A DNA stretch of 64,000 nucleotides from Xiphophorus maculatus (lineage: Eukaryota; Chordata; Actinopteri; Cyprinodontiformes; Poeciliidae). The translations under genes were made by a program, and so were the position numbers. The notes below the pieces were generated by a model, which was not told the origin of the DNA, did not search any database, and saw only the letters and a program-made list of their open reading frames with translations. The stretch is from assembly GCF_002775205.1 (NCBI RefSeq), contig NC_036445.1:24346953-24410952 (forward strand), written 5' to 3'. Below are positions 46,017 through 58,736 of this stretch, one piece after another (position 1 is the first letter of the stretch; every line of letters begins with the position of its first letter).

Positions 46017-49000
46017 TCAGTTGCTGTGAACCAGAGTGACAAACAGGAAAAGTGAGCAGAGAGAGACGGCGCCAGTCAGGACGGCTTTCACCAGCAACAC
46101 CGTCCAGCTGCCCAGCATGAAGACATGGACAAACAACCTGGGGACACGAGAGAGAGGAGAGGGACATTACTGACAAAATAATTTATTACAATAAGAGTTT
46201 GGCTGAAACATTTTTTAAATAATTGAGAAATATGGGGAAAAAAAAGAGAGAGAAAAACAAAATAACCATAAAATGATAATGCTACACGGTGGTCAACAAA
46301 CAACCAAGACAGAAGCTACAAACCCTTGAGTCATTGCATTGTTATATATTTTATGTGGATTCTTTCAATCTAAGGATGTGAAAATACATTCCTCTCATGA
46401 GACATGATCGTGGTTTTGTAAGAACAAGGCAGGTAATTAGCTAAATTTGGAGAAAATTAAAAATCCCCACTTTTCTGCTCACATTAATAGAATTAAGGTT
46501 TCCCAAATCAAAGAATTTGTAATCAAACTATGACTCAGTCCAGGTTTGAAGACTGTGGACTCTCAGTATTCACAAGAGTTAGGGACCACATGATTAGCTG
46601 AAATCTGTAAATACTTGAAAGCATTTCAAAAAGCATGTATAGTTGCCAATTTTAGTAGTCTTAACCCAACACATACCCTAAGATGCATGAATATGTACAG
46701 TGGAAATCTTGACTCTATCAATGTTCTGCTAATAATTTTGAGTTACGTTCCACAGAAAAATCCACAGGTAGGTTCCACTAAGGTCCACTGTAACTAGGTT
46801 TCTCTAATTCTCCAGCAGGGCTAATGCCTAAAAGACAGGGCTTCATCCATGCTGTTGTAACAAGGGCTATCAGCCAGATTTATGTGCAGTGTGAGCAGAA
46901 TGTGTAAATAAAACACATCAAAGTAGGAAGTTTTTCTTTTTAGTTTCAAAATAAGAGTCCCAAACATACATGACAGAGTTTCAACCTAAAACTTTTTTTT
47001 AAAAACTCCTTCCTACATAGGACTCTTACACTTTATCGAGCAAGGTTCATTTTGACAGACTTCACATCACAAACTTTATGTCAACAAGAACATATTGTGG
47101 TGTTCTGACATCCCTATTTTAAACTGAATCAAAGTTCCACTAAAACATCTACTCAGTACACCGTATGTCTGTTTCTTTTGAGATGTTTAGGTCTTCGTTC
47201 TAGTAACATGTCTATCTGCAAGCTTTGAAGAGAATAACCACGCTGAGTTATGGAACAAAAAGAAAAACACTAAAGCCATGCAGTATGTTAATCTTTCTGA
47301 TTTTAATCCTTTTTCAGTTTTCCTAAGTATATTCTATTCTAAACGTTAAACCTAATAGTTTTAATGATGATGTAGTTGCTTCCCAACCATCTGAAATGCT
47401 GACATTTTCAATGTGAGACTCACTCTATTAAAAAGGCTTTGTACACACACAGAGCCAGCAGCACAGTAACAGGCAGCCTGAAGGTCTTAGGGAGGTCGTA
47501 TCGAGTGAACATCCACACAACAGCTGCCATGGCGATGTAATGGACCTATGCATACAAACACACACTATTATTCAGGTGTATAATGTCTAAACAAACAAAC
47601 CCATTAAAAATGTGTGGGGAAAAAAATCACTCCATCATTATAAAAACCAAAGGAATTAGAAATATAAAAAGGCAATGAAGAGTTAAACTGTTTAAATAAA
47701 AAGAAATAAGACACAGCATGTAATTGTAAAGCTACTCACCAAACTAATGTTTGAGTCAAAGCTCATCTGGATGTACTTCCAATCAAACTCGATTCCTCTG
47801 GCGCCGACCCACAGGGGAAGAAACCTGAACAAACAACAAACACGGCAATTTTAACACAGCTGGGGTAATTTCACAGAAAAGTTTTCTTCACAGGAAAAGT
47901 CACTGCTAACCTCGACATCACAAGCTCTGCCGTCGCCCAGCCCATGGCAGCGACCATGATCTTATACTCTCCCTTCCCAGCGTTACGAGACATCACCAGA
48001 TGGAGACCCAGCAGGTCAGCCAGGTCCACTGTGGACTTCATGAACTCCTGAGAAACAAATAAACACGGCTCTATACCTAGACAAAAACCTCTTTCGGATC
48101 TGCACCACTTTACAATTTTGGGATTAAAGGACAAACCAAAATTACCAAGCGGGGCGTATATCATTTTGAGTTTCTCTTCTGATTTTAGTTCTGCAATAAT
48201 AGCTTTTGCTACTCACCCCTACAAAGTCATAAGCGCCGGCTCCTCCTTCCCAGGTTGGGAAAAATGTAGCAAGAAAAAGCATCTAAAAAGACAGAAGGAT
48301 AATGATGGCAAAAGAGTAATGTTGAAAAGTAAAGATGCACTGAGAAACCAGCCAGGAACTCAAAAACCCTGTTATCTGAATCAGTGAATGCAACATTCAA
48401 AATGGCTACCACCTCTTGCTGTTACTGAGAGAATAAACTATTTTCAGGATTTGTGAGGTGTGTGAAACAGAAATTATAGAGTAAGAACAGAGAGAGGCTG
48501 TTTTAAATGTAAGATGGATTGTCTATGACATCTCTAGACGTGTCTGCAGGTCTTCATGCTGCAAGAGACTTTCAGCTCGCAAACAGAGATGCTGAACAGG
48601 ACAGCCAAGTTGCTCTGTTTTGTTATATTTTCAACCCCAAGTATCAGCAATTGGCCAAAAAAATAAAAATCGACTGGCCCCTGTGTAAATGAAAGCAGAT
48701 AAGGAAAGCTTCTTTACTTTGCAAAGTTGGACAAACAGGTACGTTGCTCCTGCCTGGACGCATCTCCAGAAAGCATTGTACTCCGAGCTACGCATGGGAA
48801 ACACAAACAGAGTTAGGTGAATTAATTAGTTAGACCGAGAAAAACATTTTCACTTTATGACGCACTGCTTTACAACATACATGCTGTTAACTGTGGATAA
48901 TTTGAGAGCACAGCACATAAAAGGATTACAGGGCCCCTCTCCCAAAACCTGACGTTACTAAGAAGCTTATAAGAGACCGTAAGAGTCTCAGAGCATATGT

Positions 49001-49204
49001 TAGTGCTGCAGCTGAGGGGGGCATGAACCAGGAGTCTACTAATGAGTACACAAAGCAATGCAATTCTTATTTTTGTGACTTTAATCAAGCAGTTGAAAGC
49101 ATAGAGAATAATAAACGAGCTACTCACAGGCCGCTGCATTTGTATGTGATGAAGTAAGGGAAATAAGCCAGGGCAAAGCAGTTTCCAAAGTGAAAAAGCG
49201 TCAT
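46017..49204 (-). CDS. tmem147: Transmembrane protein 147 (ER translocon-associated)
   Basis: Seven coding exons, 49128-49204, 48718-48787, 48217-48282, 47911-48047, 47740-47824, 47424-47545 and 46017-46137, join in phase to 225 residues; mammalian TMEM147 has 224. Recognisable segments are [76 protein letters not shown] and SNISLVHYI. The protein is multi-spanning and hydrophobic throughout. TMEM147 is known as an ER membrane protein that joins the nicalin-NOMO complex, part of the multipass translocon. Here EGG is followed by AGA before YDF, a small insertion relative to the human protein as I remember it. Start: ATG at 49204 (MTLFHFG), the conserved N-terminus. Acceptor and donor sites are all GT-AG. 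Confidence 0.95.
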
Positions 49205-49790
49205 CGCGTCTGTCGGTGAAAATCAGCTTCCTGTACAGAGACAAAAATAAACGTAAGAAAATTACAAACACCCATCACAGCTTATCACAGGCCACCTTTC
49301 CACTTAAAACTCTAAGGTAGAGTAAAGACTCACTGTTACCTTATTATATTCGCAAATGATCAGATGGTTGAAACACTGAGTCTGGTCGAGGAATTGGTTT
49401 ATATACAGAGCAGAGTGAAAGACAGGCTTTTATCATTAATTGACATATTAATTATATTTTAATGCCCAGTCGATTACTTCTGAAAATACATGACAGTTGA
49501 TTTAAAAAAGGCTGCAACACGAAGGCCGCAGTTTCTACACTTGACGTGAAAACAACTGAAATGTCTTTCAAAGCTGGGGAAAGAAAAAAAACACAGAAAA
49601 TGCGTTGAAATGTCTCCAAAGTAAAGTAAAGGAAAATGTAGCTTTCCGCTAGGTAAGCTAGGCGAACAGGAAGCTCTTTAAATCTGCCATTCCTTTTTCT
49701 CAGATAAACACAAAGTTTCTTTCATTCACTAAACAGGTGGATATGCCACCTACACACAAAAACTATAAAATATTTAATATTTTAACTTAC

Positions 49791-49880
49791 TGAGATTCAA
49801 TAGCTGAGTAAATGCACAACGTCGAGCAGCTGAATGACAAGCGGAAGTCAGTTGATGTCACCCCAAACTACCTCCGACAG
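49791..49880 (-). promoter_or_regulatory. Likely non-coding first exon and core promoter of tmem147
   Basis: A CTCA|GTAAGT donor at 49790/49791 can splice to the acceptor CTGTACAG|GAAGC at 49231/49230, which lies 26 bases upstream of the ATG. An ETS-type GGAAGT occurs on the plus strand at 49852-49857, typical of housekeeping promoters. No TATA box is seen. The 5' limit is approximate. Confidence 0.5.
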
Positions 49881-51332
49881 TAAACTGTCGACCGAATGAA
49901 AGGTTCCGCATGAAGCCTTTATTTCTTCCAAGATTTTATGTTTTCACTATTGTCAACTTTTGGAGTTAACTAAGGCTGAGTTATGGCACCACATTACACC
50001 ACACACTATCAAAAAATGTGTATAAAGAGGAAACACATTTTCAACCTTAGACTTGCAAAAGTAATATTCAAAGATAGTTAAATTCTCTGTGCATCAATTT
50101 TTTGGCAACAAAATGCAACTAAATATTTTTTAAAGAATTTATACAATGTTGGTCAACTGGTCAAAATTTATTTTCATTTGTCAAATGCAGAACAGCAAAA
50201 CTGAAATGGGCTATGTTATGACCAACACTTAATAATTTCATTTTTGTACCTCTGTGACTGAATCACATCAACAGGAATTTCATATTTATTGCTATTTATT
50301 TATGTTTTTATTCTGTATGTGATGTTTTTGATTTAGTAATATGCCTAATGTAAAATTTTCACTGTTCCTTGTGGGGTTTTTTCCTTTAATACAATGGATT
50401 TGCCTGTATTTATTACATAAATGTTCTGTTAAAAATGTGTAACTCCAAAATACTTTAAAGAAAATTGATTATTAAATTGTCACCAGACTCACCCATCAGA
50501 AGGAACCTTCACATATCCCAGCTCATTCACAAGTATTACTCTATGCAACACTTTTGGAAGGGTTTATTTAAATTTTATCTTTCTTTCTTTTGTTTCATTT
50601 TTTCCCCACACACCAGCTTTTTTTTCTATCCACATCATTGATTTAGCTTCTGAGTTGAATGTTGACTTTTTAAATATCTTTAAAACTGTCCAGAAGCTTT
50701 TCTTGTCATGTGTGAATGGATAAATTAACACATTGTAGACAGCCGTTAAATATATTGCTAGAAACAATTAAAATACAACAATTACATTTCAAAGATTCTA
50801 CAGTACATCATAAAACATTAGTACATCACAAAGGAAATAAATCATGCTACTCCCAAGCAAGGAAAGGGCATATCATATTTTTAAATACAATATTTAAAAT
50901 GCAAGTTCAAAACTCTACAGTGCTAAGGGGAAGAAAGCTTCACGTTTTCTTCTTATGTATTTGTAATAGCAGATAAGGTTTCCTCTTTCTGAGCAGTCCC
51001 TGCTGGTCCAGTCAGCTGTGTTATATTTTAGCAACACAGTGTTTCCACTGGCTTAAGCAGCATAACTTTTCCCATTGGTCCAATTAAATCTTTAAGTCTT
51101 AAATTTCAAGTTTTCATCAGCCGTAAATCAAAATTGATAAAGGTATGAAAACTTTAGGACATGTGTAGTCAGACTACGTAATGCATTCTACTAAGCAAAC
51201 TGAGGTATTGAAATACAAGAACTTATCAAAAATATTCAGACTTTTTGGATATGACTGCTTACATCTCTAGGTGTACAGTACATATATACATGAACACAGA
51301 GAGAGCGCTAGTCATCATTCTGTTACTTCTTC
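49881..51332. other. Intergenic, no complete gene; lectin-like 3' remnant near 50985-51050
   Basis: Mostly AT-rich non-coding sequence. On the minus strand the part around 50985-51050 resembles the end of the lectin last exons: the plus strand reads TTTCTGAGCAGTCCCTGCTG, GTCCAGTCAGCTGTGTTATA and CACAGTGTTTCCACTGGC, as at 51375-51440. This looks like a fragment of a fourth lectin copy. No intact exon is left. Confidence 0.5.
50935..51055 (-). pseudogene. Truncated remnant of a lectin last exon
   Basis: Plus-strand GAGCAGTCCCTGCTGGTCCA, followed by GTCAGCTGTGTTATATTT and AACACAGTGTTTCCACTGGC, matches the 3' part of the final exons of the three lectin genes. Similarity stops after the CACTGGC, where the WWWSDGE-coding part should begin. 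The frame is not preserved. It is probably the leftover of a partial duplication in the same cluster. Confidence 0.55.
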
Positions 51333-52372
51333 CTATATGTATACTTTTTCATAATAGCAGATGAAGTTTCTTCTTTCTGAGCAGTCCCTGCTGGTCCAGT
51401 TAGTTGTGTCGTATTTGGAGACGGTCCCACAGTGTTGCCACTGACTCGGACAGTCTGGCAGCATCTCCTGTTGGTCCAACATCTCTCCGTCCGACCACCA
51501 CCACTCCCCTCCCAGAAAACGCAATCCTGTCCAAACCTGGTGGACACAAGGCAAATGAAACAAAGTTTACAATTCTGACCTTGTAGAACAAGAATAAATC
51601 TCTCGAGTGATTACCAGACCTCCTCGGTGGTGGCTCTGTAGATCCGATCTCTCACATAGCTCAGGTCAGATGAATATCTAACGCTCAAGAGGTCATACTT
51701 ATAGGTTGCATTTGTCATTTTCCTGCAGTGATTCAGAGCATCCTCCCATGTCTCGTTCTCAGTCACCAGCACCAGATTGTCTTCATAGCAGTTGAAGGGA
51801 AGCGGATGGGAGCAAGCTGTGCTGTACCACTTTCTATTTGAGATGTGATAATTGCAACAGCTGTCGTCAAATTGCTGACCAGAGGCCCAGTTCTTGCTCT
51901 GTGAGACGTCATCTCCCGTCAAGCCTTCACCAGTTCTGAAGCATACACACCAGCAGCTTAAATGTCTGAACTGAATTAATTGTTATGTTTAAATATGACA
52001 CCAGCTCACTCACTTCACATTGATCCACCTCCAGACTGACTCTTGCTCAGGATCCTTGTGTAAACCAATCCATACATTGTCGTAGCCGTTGTTCTTCAGC
52101 CACGTAGTCAGCAGATTCGGGTCTACTATGTGCCAGGTAACCATGTCTATGTGGTTCCTCTGGCAGTACTGTCGTGCTTCGTCCCATGGAAGTGCCTGAG
52201 ATTGAATAGTAATGAATATGATCAGCCTAGCTTCCAAACAAAACACAATCGTACAAAGGAGGAGTAGTGTAAGCTCAGGTTTATGGGAACACTGTGAACA
52301 ACAAGTCCTAAAACAAACGAACTCAACCAAATTCACCCCTGTGCCTGTCTGTAGAAGTCCGAGTTCCTTCAT
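51333..52372 (-). CDS. Double C-type-lectin-like domain protein A
   Basis: Three exons, 52014-52372, 51620-51935 and 51333-51536, join in phase to 292 residues. Exon 1 plus most of exon 2 gives the first CTLD (ALPWDEARQYCQRNHIDMVT, VWIGL, WRWINVK, LPFNCY). The rest of exon 2 plus exon 3 gives the second (TWEDALNHCRKM, VWTGLRFLGGEWWW, RRNFICYY). NET, NAT and NWT sequons suggest glycosylation. Neither domain shows EPN/QPD or WND, so calcium-dependent sugar binding is doubtful. Relative to B and C, the N-terminus is odd: the MGRxG start and the TATA promoter are missing. The only ATG is at 52372, which adds about 30 unrelated residues before the hydrophobic stretch TLLLLCTIVFCL. The gene may be expressed from a new start or be on its way to a pseudogene. 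Confidence 0.75.
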
Positions 52373-52454
52373 GTTTGATTCAAATGTTCTGCATTCAAAC
52401 TAGTCTCTGCTCTTATGGGCAGGGCAGGCTACATGTAAACGACTGAATTTGAAT
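52373..52454. repeat. Lectin-cluster upstream element, copy 1
   Basis: TTTGATTCAAATGTTCTGCA, then TTCAAACTAGTCTCTG, GGCAGGGCAGGCTACATGTA and AATTTGAAT. Copies lie at 57014-57100 and 61624-61710, about 4.6 kb apart each. In gene A this element touches the start codon; in B and C it lies 1.5-1.8 kb upstream. Confidence 0.7.
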
Positions 52455-52689
52455 CATGGTGCTATAGGATTGTGAGCCAATTATCTGTCAGGAAATCTAT
52501 GTGGGTCACCTTGCTTTTGTGTTAATTGGACTGAAATACTCCGAACTGCGCAGCAAGAGTACAAATTGAGGTGATAAAAGTTAAGTTAGCATGACTAACC
52601 TACTCTCCACGGCATTTTCTTTATAGTTTTTTAATTAAAGCTTTTTTACTGACCCGTGAAATGTGATCCCCTTAGACCTTGTTATCTGT

Positions 52690-53375
52690 TTTTGGAAAAT
52701 CATCACAGTTAATAGAAATAAAGGACATCAAACATCCATATGTGTAATTAATCTACATAATGTGTTCAATTAGTGATAAAGTTCCTGAAATAAATGAATT
52801 TACAGAATATTATCCGTGTAGCCTTAACAAGAATTTAACATGTCACCAATTTTCAAAATAAATATCTTTTATAGGTGAAATTGACATGACATTCTCTCAC
52901 TGAGTCCAGGCGTGAAAGAAAATCAAACCCTAGTTTTATGGTAGGAGGGTTAAAAAAAAAAAGTTCTGTTCAAGAGACCAAAAACCAAAATAAAGTGCCA
53001 CAAATTACTGGCAAGCTGTTCAGTTATTATATGCTGCTACTTTTATTATGTTTTTTTTTATTGCAACATGCTTAATGACACAATAGGGGGAAAAAACTCA
53101 TATACTCAAGAATGACCAGGAGAGGGCGACAAAACACAACTAAACTGAAAGAAGAACATTATCTGGTCTTGTAAATCAATCAAAAAAGCAAGCTCAAGAA
53201 CAAAAACTAATAATTAGATGTTGGATGTCTTAATTATTAGATGCTGTTAAATGTTTTCCTTATGAATGGATCAATCAATTAAGGCAAGACATGATGTTAT
53301 GTTTGCCAGCCTTAACAGGATCCTCCTCACCCACAGTTCAAAACAGATCAAGCTTAGACTTAAGGGGATAAAGAC
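52690..53375. repeat. Interspersed repeat copy, inverted partner of 7715-8655
   Basis: Reverse-complement match to 7715-8655 over most of its length, with insertions and deletions. It shares the motif CCAGGAGAGGGCGACAAAAC with its partner. It lies between lectin genes A and B. Confidence 0.75.
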
Positions 53376-54228
53376 ATTTCATCAGAAAACCAGCACCTAA
53401 AACCAGTTAAATACACATTTAATATCCTCTCAGCATGTTCAACAAAAGTTTGAAGTATGACGAGTAATAGTTATACCAAAAAGTGGAGAAGACGTTCAGG
53501 ATAGGAAATGTAATGAACTGCTCAGTCTTGCTGTTTTTATCTCGAGTTCTTGCTGGACTTTCTCATGTTGACAAGATGTTTTTACTAAATTGCAAACAGT
53601 TAATAAAGCCAAGAAACGGGTTACGTGGTGAGTAAATAAAACAAATTATTTCAAATCACTTTATTCTCGGGAGCAAAATGTAAAATGCCTCAAATCAATT
53701 CAGTCAGTACAAACGAACTAATTTAATTTGAAATAAAATAATTCTACGTGATAAAACACAACAAAGCAAAATACAAATTTAAAAGGGTGATTCTCCTAAA
53801 TCCTACGTCACAAATCCATGCAGAAGAAGCAGAGTGGTCCAAATCAAATCCAAAACATACAGTACATTTAGATTCAATTTCTCCATATTTAATGATTTGA
53901 GATTCAGACTCTCTGTTGCTCTGTTGGGAGTAATAACACCAACAGAGTCCATTCAACTAGCAAAAAATATTCATAGGAAGAATATGATGATTATTACCAT
54001 TTCCCAAATATTCTTACCCTATATTGTGGACAAGAAATCCTTTGCAATAACTGAGATTCAATATATTTAGCAGATGTATAGTCATATCCAACAAACTAGA
54101 ACAAGTGTTCATATTGTCTGTCATTATTATGGCACTTAGCTAGCAACTAGAAATAACTTTGGTGTCTCTAACTGACCTAAAGTACATAGAGAGACAAAGA
54201 GCTAGATTTTGTCTTGCTCTTTGGTAAT
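53376..54228. other. Intergenic between lectin genes A and B, no gene seen
   Basis: AT-rich, without splice-supported frames. The part near 54228 is probably the 3' UTR of gene B. Confidence 0.4.
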
Positions 54229-55211
54229 TTATTTCTGTAGTTTTACATAATTGCAGATGAAGTTTCTTCTTTCTGAGCAGTCGCTGCTGGTCCAGTTGGC
54301 TGTGTTGTACTTGGACAGCATGCCACAGTGTTGCCACTGGCTCGGACAGTCCGGCAGCATCTCCTGTTGGTCCAACGTCTCTCCGTCGGACCACCACCAC
54401 TCCCCTCCCAGGAACCGCAATCCTGTCCAAACCTGTTGGACGTGGGCCAAGATTTCAGCAGCAATATCAAAATAAATCCTCAACATATTTATGGTCTGGT
54501 TATTGCAGAAACAGCAAGTGACAAAATCAACCAAACCTCTTCACTGGTGGCTCTGTAGATCCGGTCTCTGACGTAGCTAAAGTCAGGTCTTGTAACGCTC
54601 AGGAGGTCGTACTTATAGGAGGCGGATGACATTTTCCTGCAGTGATCCAGGGCTTCCTCCCATGTCTTGTTCTCAGTCGACAGCACCAGATTGTCGCCAT
54701 AGCAGACAAATGGAAGAGTGTCGGAGCAAACACTGCTGAACCACTTTTTTCTTGAACTGTTATAAGAGCCACAGCTGTAGCTGTTTTTTGATTGTTCGGA
54801 CCAATAACTGCTCTCTGAAACATCCTCTCCTGTCAAACCTTCACCGGTTCTGAAAAAAAAAAAAAAAAAAAGATGTAAAATTAGTTTCTGTTATAAACAT
54901 AGAGATTGCACCAAAAAGGAAACTCACTTCACATTGATCCACCTCCAGACTGACTGTTGCTCAGGATCCTCGTGCAAACCAATCCAGACTGCAGTCAGTT
55001 CATCTTCCTGCAGCCACTTAGTCAGCTGGTTCGGGTCTACTATGTCCCAAGTAATCATGTCTATGTGGTTCTTCTGGCAGAACTGTCTTGCATCGGTCCA
55101 TGTCAGCTCCTGAGAAATCAAGTAAATGGTTTTTAGGAGTGTGGTTTCCATCAGAAGCGCGGCGTTAAAAAGGAGCAGCAGCATCAACTCAGGACGGCCG
55201 TTCCTCCCCAT
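54229..55211 (-). CDS. Double C-type-lectin-like domain protein B, secreted
   Basis: Three exons, 54928-55211, 54537-54849 and 54229-54432, join in phase to 266 residues. MGRNGRPELMLLLLFNAALL is a clear signal peptide. The first CTLD has LTWTDARQFCQKNHIDMITW, VWIGLHEDPE, VWRWINVK and LPFVCY. The second has TWEEALDHCRKM, YVRDRIYRATSEE, VWTGLRFLGGEWWW and RRNFICNY. With no membrane span it should be secreted. Canonical sugar-binding EPN/QPD and WND motifs are absent, so a protein or other ligand is likely. It is the middle gene of three tandem copies. Intron 1 ends in a long T-run before the acceptor (54851-54870 on the plus strand is A-rich). I cannot name an orthologue; teleost genomes hold many such lectin-like genes, often tied to immunity. 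Confidence 0.82.
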
Positions 55212-55270
55212 TTCCTGTCCCGTTGTCGCATCAAGTCCGATGTGTCGACAGCCGGAGAGAAAAATGTCAA

Positions 55271-55276
55271 TTTATA
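55271..55276 (-). promoter_or_regulatory. TATA box of lectin gene B
   Basis: Minus strand CTGGTATAAATTGACA, 60 bases upstream of the ATG at 55211. The same layout is present upstream of gene C, and the surrounding ~120 bp are conserved between the two genes. Confidence 0.65.
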
Positions 55277-55931
55277 CCAGTGTAGAGGTCAGCGTCACTC
55301 AGACACGCCTCAGTGAATCCAGCTGACCAGCAGAAACATTTCCCTACCTGCTGTTGGAGAAATTTAACTAACACTTGGGTCAGACGTTCCTGCTGTGCAC
55401 CAAACACGACATTCTGAATATATTCATTTATAATTTGCTTAATTAATCTGGTAGAGTTTCAAGAAGAACAATTTACAAACTAAGAAAATATCTTTTTTGA
55501 CAAATATTTCAGTTTGACGTTTTATTAAGCCCGTTGCCTTTTTGGCTGTCTTTATTTGTCTTCATTCTCTGTAACGCCACACATTTTCAGCAAATTGTTT
55601 CGGTTCGTATTCAAATCCGTTTCAGTCACTCAGGAGCAGAAACCACATCAACACGAGTTGATTTGTGAGAAACACTAATGGAGGGATTGTACATAATCAA
55701 TCCTATTAATAATTTAGCTTTTATATGTGAACATGATGTCAAATAAACAAATAAAACAGATCCAAATGCAGTCATGCATGTTTCAGTAGCTGTTCATTTC
55801 ATTGGTTTGGTGACTTATTCAAATTGTCCTCATTTACAAAGCATGGCTGGTAGGAAAATCTGCCTCCAGGTAAATGATCCAATTTGACATGCTAATTAGC
55901 TCAGCCTTATTTGATATAATAAAAACAGGTA

Positions 55932-56067
<136 letters not shown>

Positions 56068-56400
56068 ATACACACACGTTTGTATTTTTATCCATAGTAG
56101 AACTTTGCATTGACTTCCATTCTTTGTATCAGCTGCATTTGGGCTTAACCTGACTTTTTCCCTAAGTCCAATAGTTGATTGTTTGATTGTTGATTGTAGT
56201 CTTTTCCTGACCCTAACCTTCACCAAAACCTAATTTACACCATATCTCTAAACCCCTGACCTTTAACCTTTAACCTTTAACCCTAAACAAGGAGGGCTAC
56301 CATATTAGGGCCAGGCTTTGGTCGGCTATAAGGCCCATCGGTCTCCAGAAGGTTAGTAAAAGTGGCAGAAGTGATACTAAATATGATAGCTAGAGAAGAA

Positions 56401-56474
56401 CACACACACACACGCACACACACACACACACACGCACACACACACACACGCACACACACACACACACACACACA
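56401..56474. repeat. (CA)n microsatellite with CG interruptions
   Basis: A run of CA units with several CACG variants. The CVCVCV open frame on the minus strand is an artefact. Confidence 0.95.
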
Positions 56475-57013
56475 TGCACAAAGCAACATCATTTAAGGTT
56501 TTGTATCCTTAAATGAAATGATTATTTTCAGAAGGATTTCAGCCATTATATAATATATAATTTGGATATTTAAGTTGTTTATTTATTTGGATGGTTTGTC
56601 AATTTAAAGTTGCAGTTGAGACTGTGGTAACTTCTGATTGCAACCAAAATATTGTTCAGATGAAACCATCACTGATGCACTAAGTCAATTGGCCAATTTT
56701 CTTTGACAGGCTCTGATTAACAGCAGATCAAATGCTGAAATAAAAAAATCTGACTATGTTTCTCAATCTGTAAAGACACAAAAATGCTCTTTGATTGGCT
56801 CATTTGGGACCGGTTAAAATCACAGAGAAGCTCCCAGAACTATCACAGGCAGAAAAGCAGTAATTGTAACTACAATGAAATCCAGTCCATGATTTTCTGT
56901 CATGCTGTGCAACAACAGCAGAGACACTTAAAATATCTAACTAAATACAAAAAATCCAGATCCCAGCCATAGGCCATGTTCTGTCTGACAGTCGAAGTCA
57001 TTTTTTTGCGCAG

Positions 57014-57100
57014 TATTTAATTCAAATTTTCTACATTCAAAATAGTCTTTGGGCTTGTGCGGCAGAGATCGGGCTACATGTAAAACACTTCATTTGACTC
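57014..57100. repeat. Lectin-cluster upstream element, copy 2
   Basis: TATTTAATTCAAATTTTCTA, then CATTCAAAATAGTCTTTGGG, GATCGGGCTACATGTAAAAC. Collinear with copies 1 and 3. It lies upstream of gene B. Confidence 0.7.
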
Positions 57101-57389
57101 TTTGAAAGAGATGCCGATGAGGAAATGAGAAAGTAATTCTCATTTACTTGTAAAAATGTTAAATTAATGTGTCTTTAACAAACCAAACAAAAATCGATTA
57201 AAATGTCAACGTTGGTCTGAATCCTCAAAAATCAATCCAAAATAAACGTTACTGGACATAAATGTAAGTGTAGTAAACAAAATTTGTCAAAGGCGGATCA
57301 TTTAAAGAGACGCGCCGAACGCTTCTTCTCACTGCTGGGATTGTTTATTGTTTCAACATTTCTGAAATCCTCATGAGCCGAATAATACA

Positions 57390-57760
57390 GCCTTAAAAAT
57401 GTACATACACCCCCATTAATATTTGGTTGTGTGTCCCTTACAACCTGCCTACTGTAACAGTAAAGAAAGTTGTAGCAGAAATTTGACCTGAATTAGTACG
57501 GCTTGTTTTAATAAATGGATTGGCAGAGGTGGATCTGGCTTTCATGACTTATGGGCTTATCCTGATGGAGAAATGCACATTTAAAACGTTTTACTCAGGA
57601 AAACTTTCTCCAGATGATTCTTAGATTTTCCAGTGTGGCTATAATATCTTTGTAGTGGCTTTGCAAGCTCTGATTAGTTTAGCACACTGAGGAGCTACAC
57701 CTGTGGATGTATTTAAAGGCAATTCTTCAAACATGTCACCACTATTAGTGCCTCACAAAT
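57390..57760. repeat. Probable old DNA-transposon-derived repeat
   Basis: It begins GTACATACACCCCCATTAAT and ends with GAGCTACACCTGTGGATGTA and AACATGTCACCACTATTAG. Similar strings occur in Tc1-like fish repeats I know. It is degenerate and non-coding, so the family is uncertain. Confidence 0.35.
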
Positions 57761-58736
57761 GTTGATAAATTGAGCTAGAAATTGTAGACTTAGATGTCCA
57801 AAACTATCATATTCAAAATACGTCCTAATTATTGCGCTTTTCTGGGTTTCATCTTCCTGCCTCCCAGTTCAAATTTGTCTGCTTGATCTCATTTTGATGT
57901 CTGATTGATCTCAAGATACACAAGCAACATAGGACACATTGTTGGGTTTCTTCTTTAATTCAGTCAAAATTACAGCTACCGTATATCTAATTATCACACT
58001 AATATTATAAGAATACAGTGCATGCAAAAAAATAAAATAAAAAATAGGTAAACTGAAGATTCAAGACCAAGTTACAAACTTTGGTTTAGTGCTAAACGTA
58101 CATTCATACAATTTTAATTCGGTTTAGTTGAATTCAAATAAACTCTGTTGATTTCAGTCCAGCTCTATTCAAATCATTTCCCTTCAGGTCATTTTACTTT
58201 AGATTAATAACAAAAAAAAATAGCTTTCATTAATTCAGTTCAGTTCAAATCAGACTGATTCGGTTCAGCTCAGATGAACTCAACGGGTTTCGATTCAGTG
58301 TAGTCAAACTAAATGAAACTTAACTGAGTTGCATGTAATAAAGCTGAAATCTGCACACAATAGAAACAGCCACGCTCACTCGAGAGAGACCAAGTCACCC
58401 AACATGCACATATCAGTGTCCTTTGAGGACGCATGCTGGAAGAACATGAAAAGTTATTGTTGCATAAAGTCTTAACCATTGTGCCTCTGTGCGGCCACAC
58501 GAAAGAAACCAACGGGTCAAATTTAATGACATACGTCAAGCTTGTTCCCAATGAATGTTCATCCTAATCATGCTTCTCAGCCCTGAAATCAGCCGTAATA
58601 CATGCAGGTGACATAACATCTCTGATCTCCCCGTGCGAGTTAAGAAAATGGCATTTTGGACATTCCTGAACTTTTCTAATAAATACGATTCGTCTATCAG
58701 AACAAAAGCCTGCGTGTGCAGAAAGCAAGCATGGAC
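57761..58736. other. Intergenic between lectin genes B and C, no gene seen
   Basis: No exon is supported. It contains repeated TTCAGTTCAG/ATTCGGTTCAG-like strings near 58090-58300, a low-complexity patch. Confidence 0.4.
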
